A DNA stretch of 64,000 bases from Enemella dayhoffiae (GCF_002250625.1 NZ_NMVQ01000012.1:124001-188000), one strand, 5' to 3'; numbered from the stretch's first letter, positions 1-9,038 are shown. The notes: generated by a model not told the origin, from the sequence alone. Numbers and translations: made by a program.

Positions 1-882
1 GAACTGGCCGGGCGGTTGCTCGGGTTTCCGCGGGTGGCGCTGGGGGCGTTGATCGAGCACTACTTCGGGCTGCGCCTGCTCAAGGAGCACTCGGCGGCCG
101 ACTGGTCGACCCGTCCCCTGCCCGCGGACTGGCTGAACTATGCCGCCCTGGACGTCGAACTGCTGGTCGAGCTGCGCGATCGCCAGGTCGCGGATCTCGA
201 GGCGGCCGGCAAGCTTGCGTGGGCCGAGCAGGAGTTCGCCTGGTTGGCCGGGCGTGCTTCGACGCCGGCCGTCCCCCGGGTCGACCCGTGGCGGCGCACC
301 TCCGGCATCCACGCGGTACGCTCTCCCGCCGGTCTGGCGGTGGTCCGGGAACTGTGGCAGGCGCGCGACGACCTGGCCCGCCGCCTCGACCGCGCCCCGG
401 GGCGGATCCTGCCGGACAAGGCGATCGCCGAGTTGGCCGCGAAGACCGCGCCGGGCCGCCGTGAACTGCAGCAGGTACCCGGTTTCCAGCGCCGCTCGGC
501 CAAGCGCTACGAGACCAACTGGGTCACCGCTGTCGACCGCGCCCGGTCCCTGTCCAAGTCCGAGCTGCCACCGGTGCATCTCCCCTCGGAGGGCGCGCCC
601 CCGCCGCGCACCTGGGAGTCCCGTGATCCTGAGGCGTACGCCCGGCACCAGCGGATGCGAGCGGTGATGACCGATCTCGCCGAACGGCACGACGTGCCGG
701 CGGAAAACCTGTGTACGCCCGAATTCTGGCGTCGGCTGGCGTGGCAGCCACCCGAGCCCGCCGACGAGACGGCCGTCGACGCGTTCCTGGCCGAGCTGGG
801 CGCGCGAAGGTGGCAGCGCGAGCTCGTGGTGGGCCCGCTCACCGAGGCGGTTCAGGAACCGGCGAGCCCGCCCAGGTCATAG
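1..882 (+). CDS. rnd: Ribonuclease D, C-terminal part (5' end outside window)
   Basis: The reading frame is open from the first base, so the start lies upstream; 293 residues are visible. RNase D is a DEDDy-type 3'-5' exoribonuclease that trims tRNA and other stable RNA precursors in the cytoplasm. The visible part begins near the end of the exonuclease domain: NYAALDVE carries the Y-x3-D signature of exonuclease motif III. It is followed by a helical HRDC-like domain (roughly visible residues 100-180, LARRLDRAPGRILPDKAI then LQQVPGF) and a basic, proline-rich tail, the usual actinobacterial layout. The 3' end overlaps the convergent PIG-L gene by about 30 bases. Identification rests on domain order and motif; the first catalytic motifs cannot be checked here. 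Confidence 0.88.
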   Translation, partial: ELAGRLLGFPRVALGALIEHYFGLRLLKEHSAADWSTRPLPADWLNYAALDVELLVELRDRQVADLEAAGKLAWAEQEFAWLAGRASTPAVPRVDPWRRTSGIHAVRSPAGLAVVRELWQARDDLARRLDRAPGRILPDKAIAELAAKTAPGRRELQQVPGFQRRSAKRYETNWVTAVDRARSLSKSELPPVHLPSEGAPPPRTWESRDPEAYARHQRMRAVMTDLAERHDVPAENLCTPEFWRRLAWQPPEPADETAVDAFLAELGARRWQRELVVGPLTEAVQEPASPPRS

Positions 883-1595
883 ACCCGGAACCCGACCGCA
901 TAGTCACACCCGGCCGCTTTTCCTGTCTCGACGAGGATTGGCGGGATGAACTCGTCGGGCTTCGGGTGGTTCGGCAGGTCGGCCAGATAGGCCTGGTGCG
1001 CCTGCAGCGAGCGTACGCTGGCCCGCACCGCCTGCTCGTCGACCGCGACGGCGTGGGTGGGCTCCGGATGACCGGCCACCAGCAGCGCGGTCGTGTGCCA
1101 CTTCGCCAAGCCCTCCTCGTCGGCGAGCTCGCGGAACACCCACGTGTTGTCGGCGTCGCGCACCCCGTCGATCGTGGCCAGCCCGGCGGCGCGGTGGTCG
1201 GCCTGGTTGAGGCCCCCGTACGCCTCCACCTCCCAGACCCCGGTGACCACCGCCTGCGGCCGCACCTGGCGTACCACCCGGGCGATGTCGCGGCGCAGCT
1301 CGAGACCGTAGGTAAGCATCCCGTCGGGGTGGTGGAGGATCTCCAGTCGGTCCACCCCCACTTCCGCGCAGGCGGCGCGTTGTTCCTCGGCGCGGATCGG
1401 CCCGACCTCCTCGGGGGGACGCTGCATCCCGGCCTCGCCGGAGGTGAGCAGCAGATAGCTCACCTCGATCCCGGCGCGCGCCCAGGTGGCCACCGCCGCC
1501 GAGGCGCCGTATTCCATGTCATCGGGGTGCGCCACCACGCACAGCACCCGCTCCCATCCACTGGTGTCCAGCCGCGGCAGCTGCTGCTCGGTCAT
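852..1595 (-). CDS. PIG-L family deacetylase (LmbE-like)
   Basis: A 247-residue zinc-dependent N-deacetylase of the GlcNAc-PI de-N-acetylase/LmbE fold. The diagnostic metal-binding motif AHPDD is at residues 22-26, and the later H-x2-H-like element AYGGLNQADHRAAG fits the family. Relatives include MshB (mycothiol biosynthesis) and the mycothiol conjugate amidase Mca, but this protein is shorter than Mca and lacks obvious MshB-specific features, so the substrate is unknown. The ATG at 1593-1595 is chosen because GAGAGGA lies just upstream on the coding strand; the frame stays open for 38 more codons but that part lacks family similarity. It is divergent from the beta-oxidation operon and convergent with rnd. 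Confidence 0.85.
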   Translation of the reverse strand: MTEQQLPRLDTSGWERVLCVVAHPDDMEYGASAAVATWARAGIEVSYLLLTSGEAGMQRPPEEVGPIRAEEQRAACAEVGVDRLEILHHPDGMLTYGLELRRDIARVVRQVRPQAVVTGVWEVEAYGGLNQADHRAAGLATIDGVRDADNTWVFRELADEEGLAKWHTTALLVAGHPEPTHAVAVDEQAVRASVRSLQAHQAYLADLPNHPKPDEFIPPILVETGKAAGCDYAVGFRVYDLGGLAGS

Positions 1596-1681
1596 CGCGG
1601 TCCTCTCGACGGTGTGCTCCTGTCGCCATCGTCCCAGACTCGCCAGCCGGCGAAAAGGGCAACCGAATCCTCGCCAAACAC

Positions 1682-1700
1682 TGTTACTTGTGGGTAACAT
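1682..1700 (+). promoter_or_regulatory. Operator-like inverted repeat over the -10 of the beta-oxidation operon
   Basis: TGTTAC and GTAACA form a perfect 6-bp inverted repeat separated by 6 bases (1682-1699). The right arm overlaps a -10-like TAACAT at 1695-1700, which ends exactly 7 bases before the ATG at 1708. This suggests a leaderless promoter directly covered by a dimeric repressor, plausibly a TetR-type fatty-acid regulator (inference). A site of the same design occurs at 57465-57480. Confidence 0.6.
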
Positions 1701-1707
1701 CGGGGTC

Positions 1708-2961
1708 ATGTCAGCTGAGAACCGCGATGTCGTCTTCGTCGACGGCGTACGAACTCCTTTCGGAAAGGCCGGCTCGCTCTATGCGGAGACCCGCGCCGAC
1801 GACCTGGTGGTGCACTGCATCCGCGAGCTGCTGCGGCGCCACCCCGAGCTCCCGCCCGAGCGGGTCGATGAGGTGGCGATCGCCGCGACCACCCAGACCG
1901 GTGACCAGGGCCTGACCATCGGCCGCAGCGCCGCCCTGCTGTCCGGGCTGCCGCAGTCGGTGCCCGGCTTCGCCATCGACCGGATGTGCGCGGGCGCGAT
2001 GACCGCTGTGACCACCACCGGCTCCGGCATCGGCTTCGGCGCCTATGACGTGGCGATCGCCGGCGGCGTCGAGCACATGGGCCGACACCCGATGGGTGAG
2101 GGCGTCGACCCCAATCCGCGCTTCCTCACCGAGAAGCTGGTCGACGATTCGGCACTGGTGATGGGCAGGACCGCCGAGAACCTGCACGACCGCTTCCCCG
2201 CGATCACCAAGCAGCGGTGCGACGAGTTCGCCGTCCTCTCCCAGGAGCGGGTGGCCAAGGCGTACGCCGACGGCGTCATCCAGGAGTCGCTGGTGCCGGT
2301 CGGCGTACGCTCCACCGAGCTCGGCTGGGGCCTGGCCACCGCCGACGAGCCCCCACGCCCCGGAACCACCGTCGAGGCGCTGGCCGAGCTGAAGACCCCG
2401 TTCCGTCCGCGCGGCAACGTGTCCCCCGGCAACGCCGCCGGCCTCAACGACGGCGCCACCGCCTGCCTGCTCGCCTCCGCGGCCGCGGCCGAGGAGCTCG
2501 GCCTGCCGGTGGCGATGAAGCTGGTCGGATTCTCCTTTGCTGGTGTGGATCCCGCGGTGATGGGTGTCGGGCCGGTGCCGGCCACCGAGAAGGCGCTCGC
2601 CCGGGCCGGTCTGAGCATCGACGACATCGGCGCGTTCGAGATCAACGAGGCGTTCGCGGTGCAGGTGCTCGCGTTCCTGGACCACTTCGGGATCGACCAG
2701 TTCGACGAGCGGGTCAACCCCTACGGCGGCGCGATCGCGCTGGGGCACCCGCTGGCGTCCTCGGGCGTCCGCCTGATGATCCACCTGGCCCGGCAGTTCC
2801 GGGAGCGCCCGCAGGTCCGCTACGGCATCACCACGATGTGCATCGGGCTCGGCATGGGCGGCACCGTGATCTGGGAAAACCCCCACCACCAGTCGGGGGA
2901 CGACCCCCGACCCCCCGCGGGCGCAAGCGCCCAGACTTCCGGAGAGGGCGACGCGAAGTGA
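1708..2961 (+). CDS. fadA: Acetyl-CoA C-acyltransferase (thiolase)
   Basis: A 417-residue thiolase catalysing the last step of fatty-acid beta-oxidation, thiolytic cleavage of 3-ketoacyl-CoA to acetyl-CoA and a shortened acyl-CoA. The N-terminus DVVFVDGVRTPFGKAG is typical. The nucleophilic Cys is in FAIDRMCAGAMTA, the His in EINEAFAVQ, and the C-terminal signatures NPYGGAIALGHPLASSG and TTMCIGLGMGG carry the second His and Cys. Length fits the family. The ATG at 1708 is chosen because homology begins here and because a -10 element sits 7 bases upstream; no Shine-Dalgarno sequence is present. The stop overlaps the GTG of the next gene, indicating a translationally coupled FadA-FadB pair. Confidence 0.95.
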   Translation: MSAENRDVVFVDGVRTPFGKAGSLYAETRADDLVVHCIRELLRRHPELPPERVDEVAIAATTQTGDQGLTIGRSAALLSGLPQSVPGFAIDRMCAGAMTAVTTTGSGIGFGAYDVAIAGGVEHMGRHPMGEGVDPNPRFLTEKLVDDSALVMGRTAENLHDRFPAITKQRCDEFAVLSQERVAKAYADGVIQESLVPVGVRSTELGWGLATADEPPRPGTTVEALAELKTPFRPRGNVSPGNAAGLNDGATACLLASAAAAEELGLPVAMKLVGFSFAGVDPAVMGVGPVPATEKALARAGLSIDDIGAFEINEAFAVQVLAFLDHFGIDQFDERVNPYGGAIALGHPLASSGVRLMIHLARQFRERPQVRYGITTMCIGLGMGGTVIWENPHHQSGDDPRPPAGASAQTSGEGDAK

Positions 2962-5099
2962 CCGAGACGATGTATGACGATTTCGACCAGATCCTGGACC
3001 GCTCTGCCGCGGCCACCGAGGACAGCGAGGTGATCACCCACTCGCTGGCCCGTGACATCGACCTGCCGCGGGGCGCCGGCAAGGCGGTACTGATCACCCT
3101 GGACAACGGGCTGGACCACAAGCGTCCCTCCACCCTCGGCCCCGGCACGCTGCGCGAGCTCAGCCACGTGCTCGACCGGGTGCAGGCGCGCGATGACATC
3201 GTCGCGATCGCGATCACCGGCAAGCCGTTCATCACCGCCGCCGGTGCCGACCTGTCGCTGATCTCGGGCATCACCGAGCACGAGCAGGCGGTCGACGTGG
3301 CCCGGATCGGGCACGGCACCTTCCACAAGCTGGCCAACTCGAAGATCCCCACCTTCGCGTTCATCAACGGCCTCGCCCTGGGCGGCGGGCTGGAGATCGT
3401 GCTCAGCTGCCAGTATCGGACGGTCTGCGACAGTGCGGCCGGAATCGCTTTCCCGGAAGTGTTTCTGGGAATCCTGCCCGGCTGGGGCGGCACCTGGATG
3501 GCGCCTAACCTGGTCGGTGTCGACACCGCGGTGAAGCTGGTGATCGAGAACTCGATGAACCAGAACAAGATGCTCGGCGGCAAGCAGGCGTTTGAGCTTG
3601 GGCTGGCCGATGCGGTGTTCGAGGGTGCCGACTATCTGGCCCGCTCGATCGACTGGATGGCCGGTGTGGTCAACGGCGACATCGCCGTCGAGCGGCCCGA
3701 GATCGACCGTTCCGAGGACACCTGGGCGGCGGCGATCAAGAAGGGCAAGAAGTTCGCCGACGCCAAGGTGTCGGGTGCCGCACCGGCCCCCTACCGGGCG
3801 CTGGACTGTCTGGCCGCGGCGCGCACCGCGACTCGGGAGGAGGCGTACCTGCTGGAGGACCAGGGCCTCGCCGACCTGGTGATGACCGACGAGCACCGCG
3901 CCTCGTTGTACGCCTTCGACCTGGTCAACAAGCGCGCGAAACGGCCGGCGGGGGCGCCGGACAAGGAGCTCGCCCGCAAGGTGACCAAGGTCGGCGTGGT
4001 CGGCGCCGGACTGATGGCCTCCCAGCTGGCGCTGCTGTTCGGCCGCCGCCTCGGCGTACCGGTGGTGATGAGCGACCTCGACCAGTCGCGCGTGGACAAG
4101 GGGCTCGGTTATGTGACCGCCGAGGTGGACAAGCTGCTGGCCAAGCAGCGGATCTCCCCGGACAGGGCCAACGGGCTGAAGGCGCTGTTCAGCGGCACCA
4201 CCGACCAGGCCGACTTCGCCGACTGCGACCTGGTGATCGAGGCCGTGTTCGAGGAGCTGGGCGTCAAGCGGCAGGTGTTCGGCGCGCTGGAGCAGCACGT
4301 GCGCCCCGACTGCGTGCTGATGACCAACACCTCCTCGCTGTCGGTGAGCGAGATGGCGTCCACGCTTCAGCATCCCGAGCGGGTGGTGGGTTTCCACTTC
4401 TTCAACCCGGTCGCGGTGCTGCCGTTGCTGGAGATCATCCGCGGCGAGCAGACCGACGACGAGACCCTGGCGACCGCGTTCGCGGTGGCCAAGGGGCTGC
4501 GCAAGAACGCGGTGCTGGTGAAGGACTCCCCCGCCTTCGTGGTGAACCGGGTGCTGACCCGGTTGATGGGTGAGATCATGGCGTGCGTCGACGAGGGTAC
4601 GCCGATCGAGGTCGCCGAGCGGGCGACGGCCCCGATGGGGCTGCCGATGTCGACGTTCGCCCTGCTGCAGCTGGTCGGGCCCGCGGTGGCGCTGCACGTC
4701 GGCAGCACCCTGCATCAGGCGTTCGGCGACCGGTTCGGCGAGTCGAAGTGCCTGTCGGCGCTGGTCGAAGCGAAGCTGCCCGGGATCTATACCACCGACG
4801 AGTCCGGGCGGCCGCAGCTCAACCCCGAGGCGCTGGCCGTGCTGACGCAGGGTGACAACCCGTCGACGGCCGAGCAGGTGCTGGAGCGGGCCGAGAGGGC
4901 ACTCGCCGAGGAGATCGGGCTGATGCTGGACGAGGGGGTGGTCGCCGCGCCGATGGACATCGACCTGTGCCTGATACTGGGCGCCGGCTGGCCCTTCCAC
5001 AACGGCGGCATCACTCCCTATCTGGATCGCCGCGGCGCCTCGGAATCCGTGCGTGGCAAGCGTTTCCTGCCGCCAGGGGTGGCCAGCCTACCCGCCTGA
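2958..5099 (+). CDS. fadB: FadB-like multifunctional enoyl-CoA hydratase / 3-hydroxyacyl-CoA dehydrogenase
   Basis: A 713-residue fusion carrying out hydration and dehydrogenation in beta-oxidation and likely forming a complex with the adjacent thiolase. Residues about 1-300 are a crotonase domain with both catalytic glutamates visible (ALGGGLEIVLS and FPEVFLGILPGWGG). From about residue 340 a Rossmann domain starts with KVGVVGAGLMASQLA, continues through VIEAVFEELGVK and NTSSLSVSEMA, and holds the dehydrogenase His in VVGFHFFNPV; two C-terminal helical 3HCDH domains follow (KDSPAFVVNRVL). The GTG start overlaps the fadA stop (GTGA) and is preceded by GGAGAGGG; an ATG at 2970 is an alternative. 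The order (thiolase first) is typical of actinobacterial trifunctional operons. Confidence 0.93.
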   Translation: MTETMYDDFDQILDRSAAATEDSEVITHSLARDIDLPRGAGKAVLITLDNGLDHKRPSTLGPGTLRELSHVLDRVQARDDIVAIAITGKPFITAAGADLSLISGITEHEQAVDVARIGHGTFHKLANSKIPTFAFINGLALGGGLEIVLSCQYRTVCDSAAGIAFPEVFLGILPGWGGTWMAPNLVGVDTAVKLVIENSMNQNKMLGGKQAFELGLADAVFEGADYLARSIDWMAGVVNGDIAVERPEIDRSEDTWAAAIKKGKKFADAKVSGAAPAPYRALDCLAAARTATREEAYLLEDQGLADLVMTDEHRASLYAFDLVNKRAKRPAGAPDKELARKVTKVGVVGAGLMASQLALLFGRRLGVPVVMSDLDQSRVDKGLGYVTAEVDKLLAKQRISPDRANGLKALFSGTTDQADFADCDLVIEAVFEELGVKRQVFGALEQHVRPDCVLMTNTSSLSVSEMASTLQHPERVVGFHFFNPVAVLPLLEIIRGEQTDDETLATAFAVAKGLRKNAVLVKDSPAFVVNRVLTRLMGEIMACVDEGTPIEVAERATAPMGLPMSTFALLQLVGPAVALHVGSTLHQAFGDRFGESKCLSALVEAKLPGIYTTDESGRPQLNPEALAVLTQGDNPSTAEQVLERAERALAEEIGLMLDEGVVAAPMDIDLCLILGAGWPFHNGGITPYLDRRGASESVRGKRFLPPGVASLPA

Positions 5100-5108
5100 G
5101 GGGTAGGC
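5086..5108. terminator. Hairpin at the fadB stop, between convergent genes
   Basis: GCCTACCC (5086-5093) and GGGTAGGC (5101-5108) form a perfect 8-bp stem with a 7-base loop containing the fadB stop codon. No T-run follows. It sits between fadB and the convergent gene at 5127-5561, so it could act as a bidirectional terminator or 3'-end stabiliser. Confidence 0.45.
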
Positions 5109-5126
5109 CGCTGGGTGCGGTGAGGG

Positions 5127-5561
5127 TCAGCTGAGCGCCTGCTCCAGTTTGCCGATGGCCGCCTGTTCGGTGCTCGAGGTGCCCTTGGCCGCCTCGGCCA
5201 CGTCGCGGGCGACGGTGAGCACCAGCTCGCGATAGGGCTGCACCAGCTGCGGGGTCTGGGTCTCGAGCAGTCGGCGTACCTCACCCACCAGCTCGATCAC
5301 GTGGCCCTCCAGGTTGCTGCGATCCGCCGGCAGATGGGGTAGGCCGCCACCTCGGAGCATCCGCTGCAGCTCCGGCGGAGCCGCCTGCAGGGCCTTGCCG
5401 GTCGCGAAGGACTCCTTGAACGTGTCGAGGAAGCCGGGATCGGCGTTGGACACCAGCGCCCCGGCGAGCATCACCGCGTTGCGTACCCGCTGCTGGTCCT
5501 CCTCGGTGAGCTGAGTGGGCTGACCCGTCGAGGTCTGGTCGTTCGTGGGCTGGTCGCTCAT
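5127..5561 (-). CDS. Conserved hypothetical protein, soluble and helical
   Basis: A 144-residue protein that I do not recognise as a named family. The first 20 residues are polar and rich in Thr and Gln (MSDQPTNDQTSTGQPTQL). The rest looks like a helical bundle with an NAVMLAGALVSNADPGF segment and an amphipathic C-terminal half. No signal peptide, membrane segment, or cysteine pairs are visible. The ATG is supported by AAAGGAG 8 bases upstream on the coding strand. It is convergent with fadB and lies downstream of dxs in the same direction, with 177 bases between them. Coding character (GC-rich third positions, clean start) is convincing; function is unknown. Confidence 0.7.
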   Translation of the reverse strand: MSDQPTNDQTSTGQPTQLTEEDQQRVRNAVMLAGALVSNADPGFLDTFKESFATGKALQAAPPELQRMLRGGGLPHLPADRSNLEGHVIELVGEVRRLLETQTPQLVQPYRELVLTVARDVAEAAKGTSSTEQAAIGKLEQALS

Positions 5562-5738
5562 CGGTCGCTCCTTTTGGTTGTGGTTGGGTCAGGCTCGGGT
5601 GATCAGGAAGAATTCACGCAGCAGCCCCTCCTCCCCAGGGCACGTTGAGGGTGCGATCGAGCCGGCCGGTGACCACGCGTACCGGCACCCCGTCAAGCAC
5701 GGGATCGCTCACACCGGAAACGGTAGCCCGCCGGCGGC

Positions 5739-7658
5739 TCAGCGTTCGCTGTCGCTGGACTGGGTACGCCGCTCCGGCAGCTGCTCGGTGGTCCGGGCGA
5801 CGAACTCGACCACCTGCCGCGCGATCTGCTGGGAGGTGAGTCCAAGTTCCTCCAGCACCTCGGCGCGGGAGCCGTGGTCGAGGAACTCCTGCTTGATGCC
5901 GAACTCGCGGACCGGGGTCCACACGTCGTTGGCGCGCAGCTCCTGGGACAACCGGGAGCCGACCCCGCCGACCACCCCGGAGTCCTCCAGGGTGATCACC
6001 AGTTCGTGCTCGGCGGCCAGCCGGACCAGGGCCGGGTTGATCGGCAGCGACCAGACCGGGTCGACGACGCGGACGCCGATTCCCTGCTGGCTCAGCCTTT
6101 CCGCGACCTCCAGGCCCATCCCGACGAACTGTCCGAGGGCCACCACCAGCACCTGGGGCCGACCCGACTGGGCCAGCACGTCGATGCCGTCGCGCCGCTC
6201 GATCGCGTCGATGTCGGCCGGCACCTTCTCCTTGGAATAGCGGATCACGCTGGGCCCGTCGTTGTGGTCCACCGACTGCCACAGCGCCTCACGCAACCGG
6301 GTCGCATCGCGGGGTGCCGCCAGGCGGAGCCCGGGCACGACGGTCAGGATCGAGGAGTCCCACATGCCGTTGTGGCTGGCGCCATCGGTGCCGGTGACCC
6401 CGGCCCGGTCCAGCATCAGGGTGACTCCCTGCCGGTGCAGGGCGACGTCCATCAGCAGTTGATCGAAGGCCCTGTTCAAGAAGGTGGAATAGACCGCGAC
6501 CACCGGATGCAGACCGGCCGCGGAAAGCCCGGCGGCGGAGGTGAGTGCGTGCTGCTCGGCGATCCCCACGTCGACGGTGCGGTCCGGGAAGGCGGCGGCG
6601 AACCGATCCAGTCCGGTCGGATAGAGCATCGCCGCGGTCAGCGCGACGATATCGGGCCGGCGCCGGCCGACCTCCACGAGCTCGGCCGAGAACACGTCGG
6701 TCCAGGTCTTCTTGGAGCTCGAGGACAGCGGTTCACCGGTGATCTCGTCGATCTGGCCGACCGAGTGGAAGTGGTCCTCCTCGTGCTCCTCGGCGGCCTT
6801 GAAGCCGCGGCCCTTCTCGGTGATCACGTGCACGATCACCGGGCCGCCGAAGCCCTTGGCCTGCTGCAGGGCCCGCTCCAGCGCGGCGAGGTCGTGCCCG
6901 TCGATCGGGCCGACATACTTCATCCCGAGGTCGGCGAACAGGCCCTGCGGCGCCAGCACGTCCTTGAGCCCGATCTTCACCCCGTGCAGCCATTCATAGG
7001 CAGCCCGCCCGACCAACGGCGTACCGCTGATCGAACGCTTCAGGAAATCCAACCCCTGCTCATATCGCCGGTCGGTGCGCAGTGCGCTCAGATGGGAGGC
7101 GAGCCCGCCGACGGTCGGGGTGTAGGAGCGGCCGTTGTCGTTGGCGATCATCACCAGCGGCAGGTCGCGCTGGACGGCGATGTTGTTGACCGCCTCCCAG
7201 GCCATCCCGCCGGTCAGCGCGCCGTCGCCGATCACGGCGACCACGGTGCGGTCCAGGTTCTGCAGCCGGAACCCCTTGGCCATCCCCTCGGCCCAGGAGA
7301 GCGAGGCGGACGCGTGCGAGCTCTCCACCCAGTCGTGCTCGGACTCGGCGCGGCTGGGATAGCCGGACAGCCCGCCGCGCTGGCGCAGGGTCGGGAAGTC
7401 GGCGCAACGACCGGTGAGCATCTTGTGCACGTAGCTCTGGTGGCCGGTGTCGAAGATGAATGGGTCGTTGGGCGAGTCGAACACGCGGTGCAGCGCCAGG
7501 GTCAGCTCGACAACGCCGAGATTGGGCCCCAGGTGTCCGCCAGTGCGGCTGACGTTGGACACCAGGAACGCTCGGATCTCCGCGGCGAGCCGGTCCAGCT
7601 CGGTGCGAGAGAGGTCGCGCAGGTCACCAGGTCCCTCGATGCGATCCAACAAAGCCAT
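5739..7658 (-). CDS. dxs: 1-deoxy-D-xylulose-5-phosphate synthase
   Basis: A 639-residue thiamin-diphosphate enzyme condensing pyruvate and glyceraldehyde 3-phosphate to DXP, the first step of the MEP isoprenoid pathway. Visible signatures: [14 protein letters not shown] near the N-terminus, [16 protein letters not shown], the ThDP/Mg motif [15 protein letters not shown], the central pyrimidine domain with [32 protein letters not shown] and the C-terminal transketolase domain ending in VVGGVGS and [10 protein letters not shown]. Length is standard. The start at 7658 has no Shine-Dalgarno, but a TAAACT -10 element lies 7 bases upstream, so the mRNA is probably leaderless. No other MEP-pathway gene is adjacent. 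Confidence 0.97.
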   Translation of the reverse strand: MALLDRIEGPGDLRDLSRTELDRLAAEIRAFLVSNVSRTGGHLGPNLGVVELTLALHRVFDSPNDPFIFDTGHQSYVHKMLTGRCADFPTLRQRGGLSGYPSRAESEHDWVESSHASASLSWAEGMAKGFRLQNLDRTVVAVIGDGALTGGMAWEAVNNIAVQRDLPLVMIANDNGRSYTPTVGGLASHLSALRTDRRYEQGLDFLKRSISGTPLVGRAAYEWLHGVKIGLKDVLAPQGLFADLGMKYVGPIDGHDLAALERALQQAKGFGGPVIVHVITEKGRGFKAAEEHEEDHFHSVGQIDEITGEPLSSSSKKTWTDVFSAELVEVGRRRPDIVALTAAMLYPTGLDRFAAAFPDRTVDVGIAEQHALTSAAGLSAAGLHPVVAVYSTFLNRAFDQLLMDVALHRQGVTLMLDRAGVTGTDGASHNGMWDSSILTVVPGLRLAAPRDATRLREALWQSVDHNDGPSVIRYSKEKVPADIDAIERRDGIDVLAQSGRPQVLVVALGQFVGMGLEVAERLSQQGIGVRVVDPVWSLPINPALVRLAAEHELVITLEDSGVVGGVGSRLSQELRANDVWTPVREFGIKQEFLDHGSRAEVLEELGLTSQQIARQVVEFVARTTEQLPERRTQSSDSER

Positions 7659-7665
7659 GCCCGCC

Positions 7666-7671
7666 AGTTTA
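7666..7671 (-). promoter_or_regulatory. -10 element for leaderless dxs
   Basis: TAAACT on the minus strand, 7 bases before the dxs ATG. The match to TANNNT and the spacing imply transcription starting at or next to the start codon. Confidence 0.55.
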
Positions 7672-7796
7672 CGGCGTGGTAGGTGGTGGTCGTGTCAGCC
7701 CGCGGGTCGAAACGGTGTCTTTCCGTGGGGGGATCCCTACGCGCCCGGGCAGACCGGAGACACCAAAAAGCCGATGCGCTGCGCGACCCTCGCCGT

Positions 7797-7802
7797 TAAC
7801 GT
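7797..7802 (+). promoter_or_regulatory. -10 element for the YqeY-like gene
   Basis: TAACGT, ending 7 bases before the ATG at 7810. There is no Shine-Dalgarno, so a leaderless transcript is likely. Upstream, GGTGTCT (starting near 7711) and AGACACC (near 7760) form a loose stem of unknown role. Confidence 0.5.
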
Positions 7803-7809
7803 CACCGGC

Positions 7810-8172
7810 ATGAGCGAGTTGAAACGGGCCCTGCGCGACGAGCTGCACCGAGCGATGCGGGAGCGGGATCGGGTGAGCACCCGCGCCCTGCGTTCGGTGG
7901 TCGGCGCCCTGGAGAACGCCGAGGCCGACGGTGTCATCGCCCCGCGGGCCGGAGCGGTGGAGTCGGCCGCGATCGGGGTCGGGGCCGCCGAGGCGCGGCG
8001 TCGCGAGCTGACCGCTTCGGAGGCGTACGCCGTGGTCACCGCGGAACTCGACGAGCGGGCCGCCGCCGTGCGCGACTGCGAGCGGGCGGGTCAGTCAGCG
8101 GCCGCCGAACCGGTGCGCGAGGAGATCGCCGCCATAAGGTCCGCCCTGGCCAGGGTCACAACCGACGGATGA
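7810..8172 (+). CDS. YqeY/GatB-like domain protein, short form
   Basis: A 120-residue helical protein matching the N-terminal part of the YqeY family (about 150 residues). LKRALRDELHRAMRERD followed by TRALRSVVGALENAE corresponds to the typical YqeY opening, and EAYAVVTAELDERAAAVRDC to the second conserved helix. YqeY relates to the tail domain of GatB and is thought to bind tRNA, but its cellular role is unsettled. The usual C-terminal LP-x-QLS-like segment is missing: the protein ends at SALARVTTDG. The stop overlaps the 3' end of the convergent gene by 17 bases. The start at 7810 is supported by family alignment and a -10 element 7 bases away. Confidence 0.7.
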   Translation: MSELKRALRDELHRAMRERDRVSTRALRSVVGALENAEADGVIAPRAGAVESAAIGVGAAEARRRELTASEAYAVVTAELDERAAAVRDCERAGQSAAAEPVREEIAAIRSALARVTTDG

Positions 8173-8530
8173 AGATCTTGCCGCGCAGCGCCTCCTCGAC
8201 CAGGGCGACGGCCCGGCGTACCCGAACCAGCTGCGCGGTCTGTTCCTGCCAGGCCTCGGCCGCCGACTCGACCACCTGCGGCGGCACGTGCTCGACCAGG
8301 CTGGTGCGTACGCCGGACAGCCCGGCCTGGCTGGCGCGCAGCTGGCTCTCCACGAACTGGGCAGCGAACCGGGCGAGCACCACCGGGTGCCGCCGCAGCA
8401 CCGGATAGGCCCGATAGTCGGCCGGGCAGCGGTCCAGCAGGTACGCCACAGCGGTCGCCTCCCAGTCGGGGGCACCCGGCGGACGCACCGAGTCGGGCCA
8501 CCCCGGCGGGACATAGATTGAAGTCTGCAT
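8156..8530 (-). CDS. Conserved hypothetical actinobacterial protein
   Basis: A 124-residue soluble protein starting MQTSIYVPPGWPDSVRPPG, with PADYRAYPVLRRHPVVLARF in the middle and a helical C-terminus ending ALRGKIFIRRL. I recall similar short proteins in other actinobacteria, but none with a known role. Two consecutive ATG codons exist at 8531-8533 and 8528-8530; GGGGTGG lies just upstream and gives better spacing to the second, chosen here. The 3' end overlaps the YqeY-like gene. It is divergent from the HIT gene. No metal-binding or membrane motifs are seen. Confidence 0.7.
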   Translation of the reverse strand: MQTSIYVPPGWPDSVRPPGAPDWEATAVAYLLDRCPADYRAYPVLRRHPVVLARFAAQFVESQLRASQAGLSGVRTSLVEHVPPQVVESAAEAWQEQTAQLVRVRRAVALVEEALRGKIFIRRL

Positions 8531-8611
8531 CATGACCACCCCATTGATTAGTACGTGTGTTCGATCATAGGTGGTCGCTCCGACAGCGGCAAGAGGTGAC
8601 AGGATGTGAGG

Positions 8612-9037
8612 ATGCCAGCCGGGACCGACATCGACGTCGTCTGCGCGATCGCCGCGGGAGAACTCGCCGGTGAGGTGGTGCTGCGCACCGATCGGGTGAT
8701 CGCCTTCCTGGACCACCGGCCGGTGTTCAAGGGCCACGTCCTGGTCTGCCCGCTCCCCCACGTCGACCAACTCACCGACCTGCCGGCGGATCAGCTCCCG
8801 GTGCTGTTCGTCGAGGTGCAGCGGGTCGCCGCGGCGCTGCCGCGGGCGCTCGGCTGCACCGGCACCTTCGTGGCAATCAACAACGTGGTGTCCCAATCGG
8901 TGCCGCACCTGCACGTGCACGTGGTGCCGCGGACCAGGGGGGACGGGCTGCGCGGCTTCTTCTGGCCCCGGGTCCGGTACGCCGAGGGCGAGCTTCAGGC
9001 GTACGGGACGCTGATCCGCGAAGCCGTCGGAGAATGA
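8612..9037 (+). CDS. HIT family protein (nucleotide hydrolase/transferase)
   Basis: A 141-residue histidine-triad protein. The active-site triad H-x-H-x-H is seen at residues 99-103 (PHLHVHVVPR), preceded by the typical FLDHRPVFKGHVLVCP and the helix GTFVAINN. HIT proteins hydrolyse or transfer nucleotidyl groups (AMP-lysine, Ap4A and similar); the exact substrate is not predictable. The ATG at 8612 has AGGA 7 bases upstream; an in-frame GTG at 8606 is a possible alternative. The gene converges with acn, and a long perfect hairpin begins two bases after its stop codon. Confidence 0.88.
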   Translation: MPAGTDIDVVCAIAAGELAGEVVLRTDRVIAFLDHRPVFKGHVLVCPLPHVDQLTDLPADQLPVLFVEVQRVAAALPRALGCTGTFVAINNVVSQSVPHLHVHVVPRTRGDGLRGFFWPRVRYAEGELQAYGTLIREAVGE

Positions 9038-9038
9038 C

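Noticed and set aside
2820-5000. A 726-codon minus-strand frame opposite fadB
   Set aside because: Shadow frame with histidine/glutamine-rich, non-family translation.
7700-7770. Riboswitch before dxs
   Set aside because: A loose stem exists (GGTGTCT/AGACACC) but no known riboswitch core is recognisable, and dxs itself appears leaderless.
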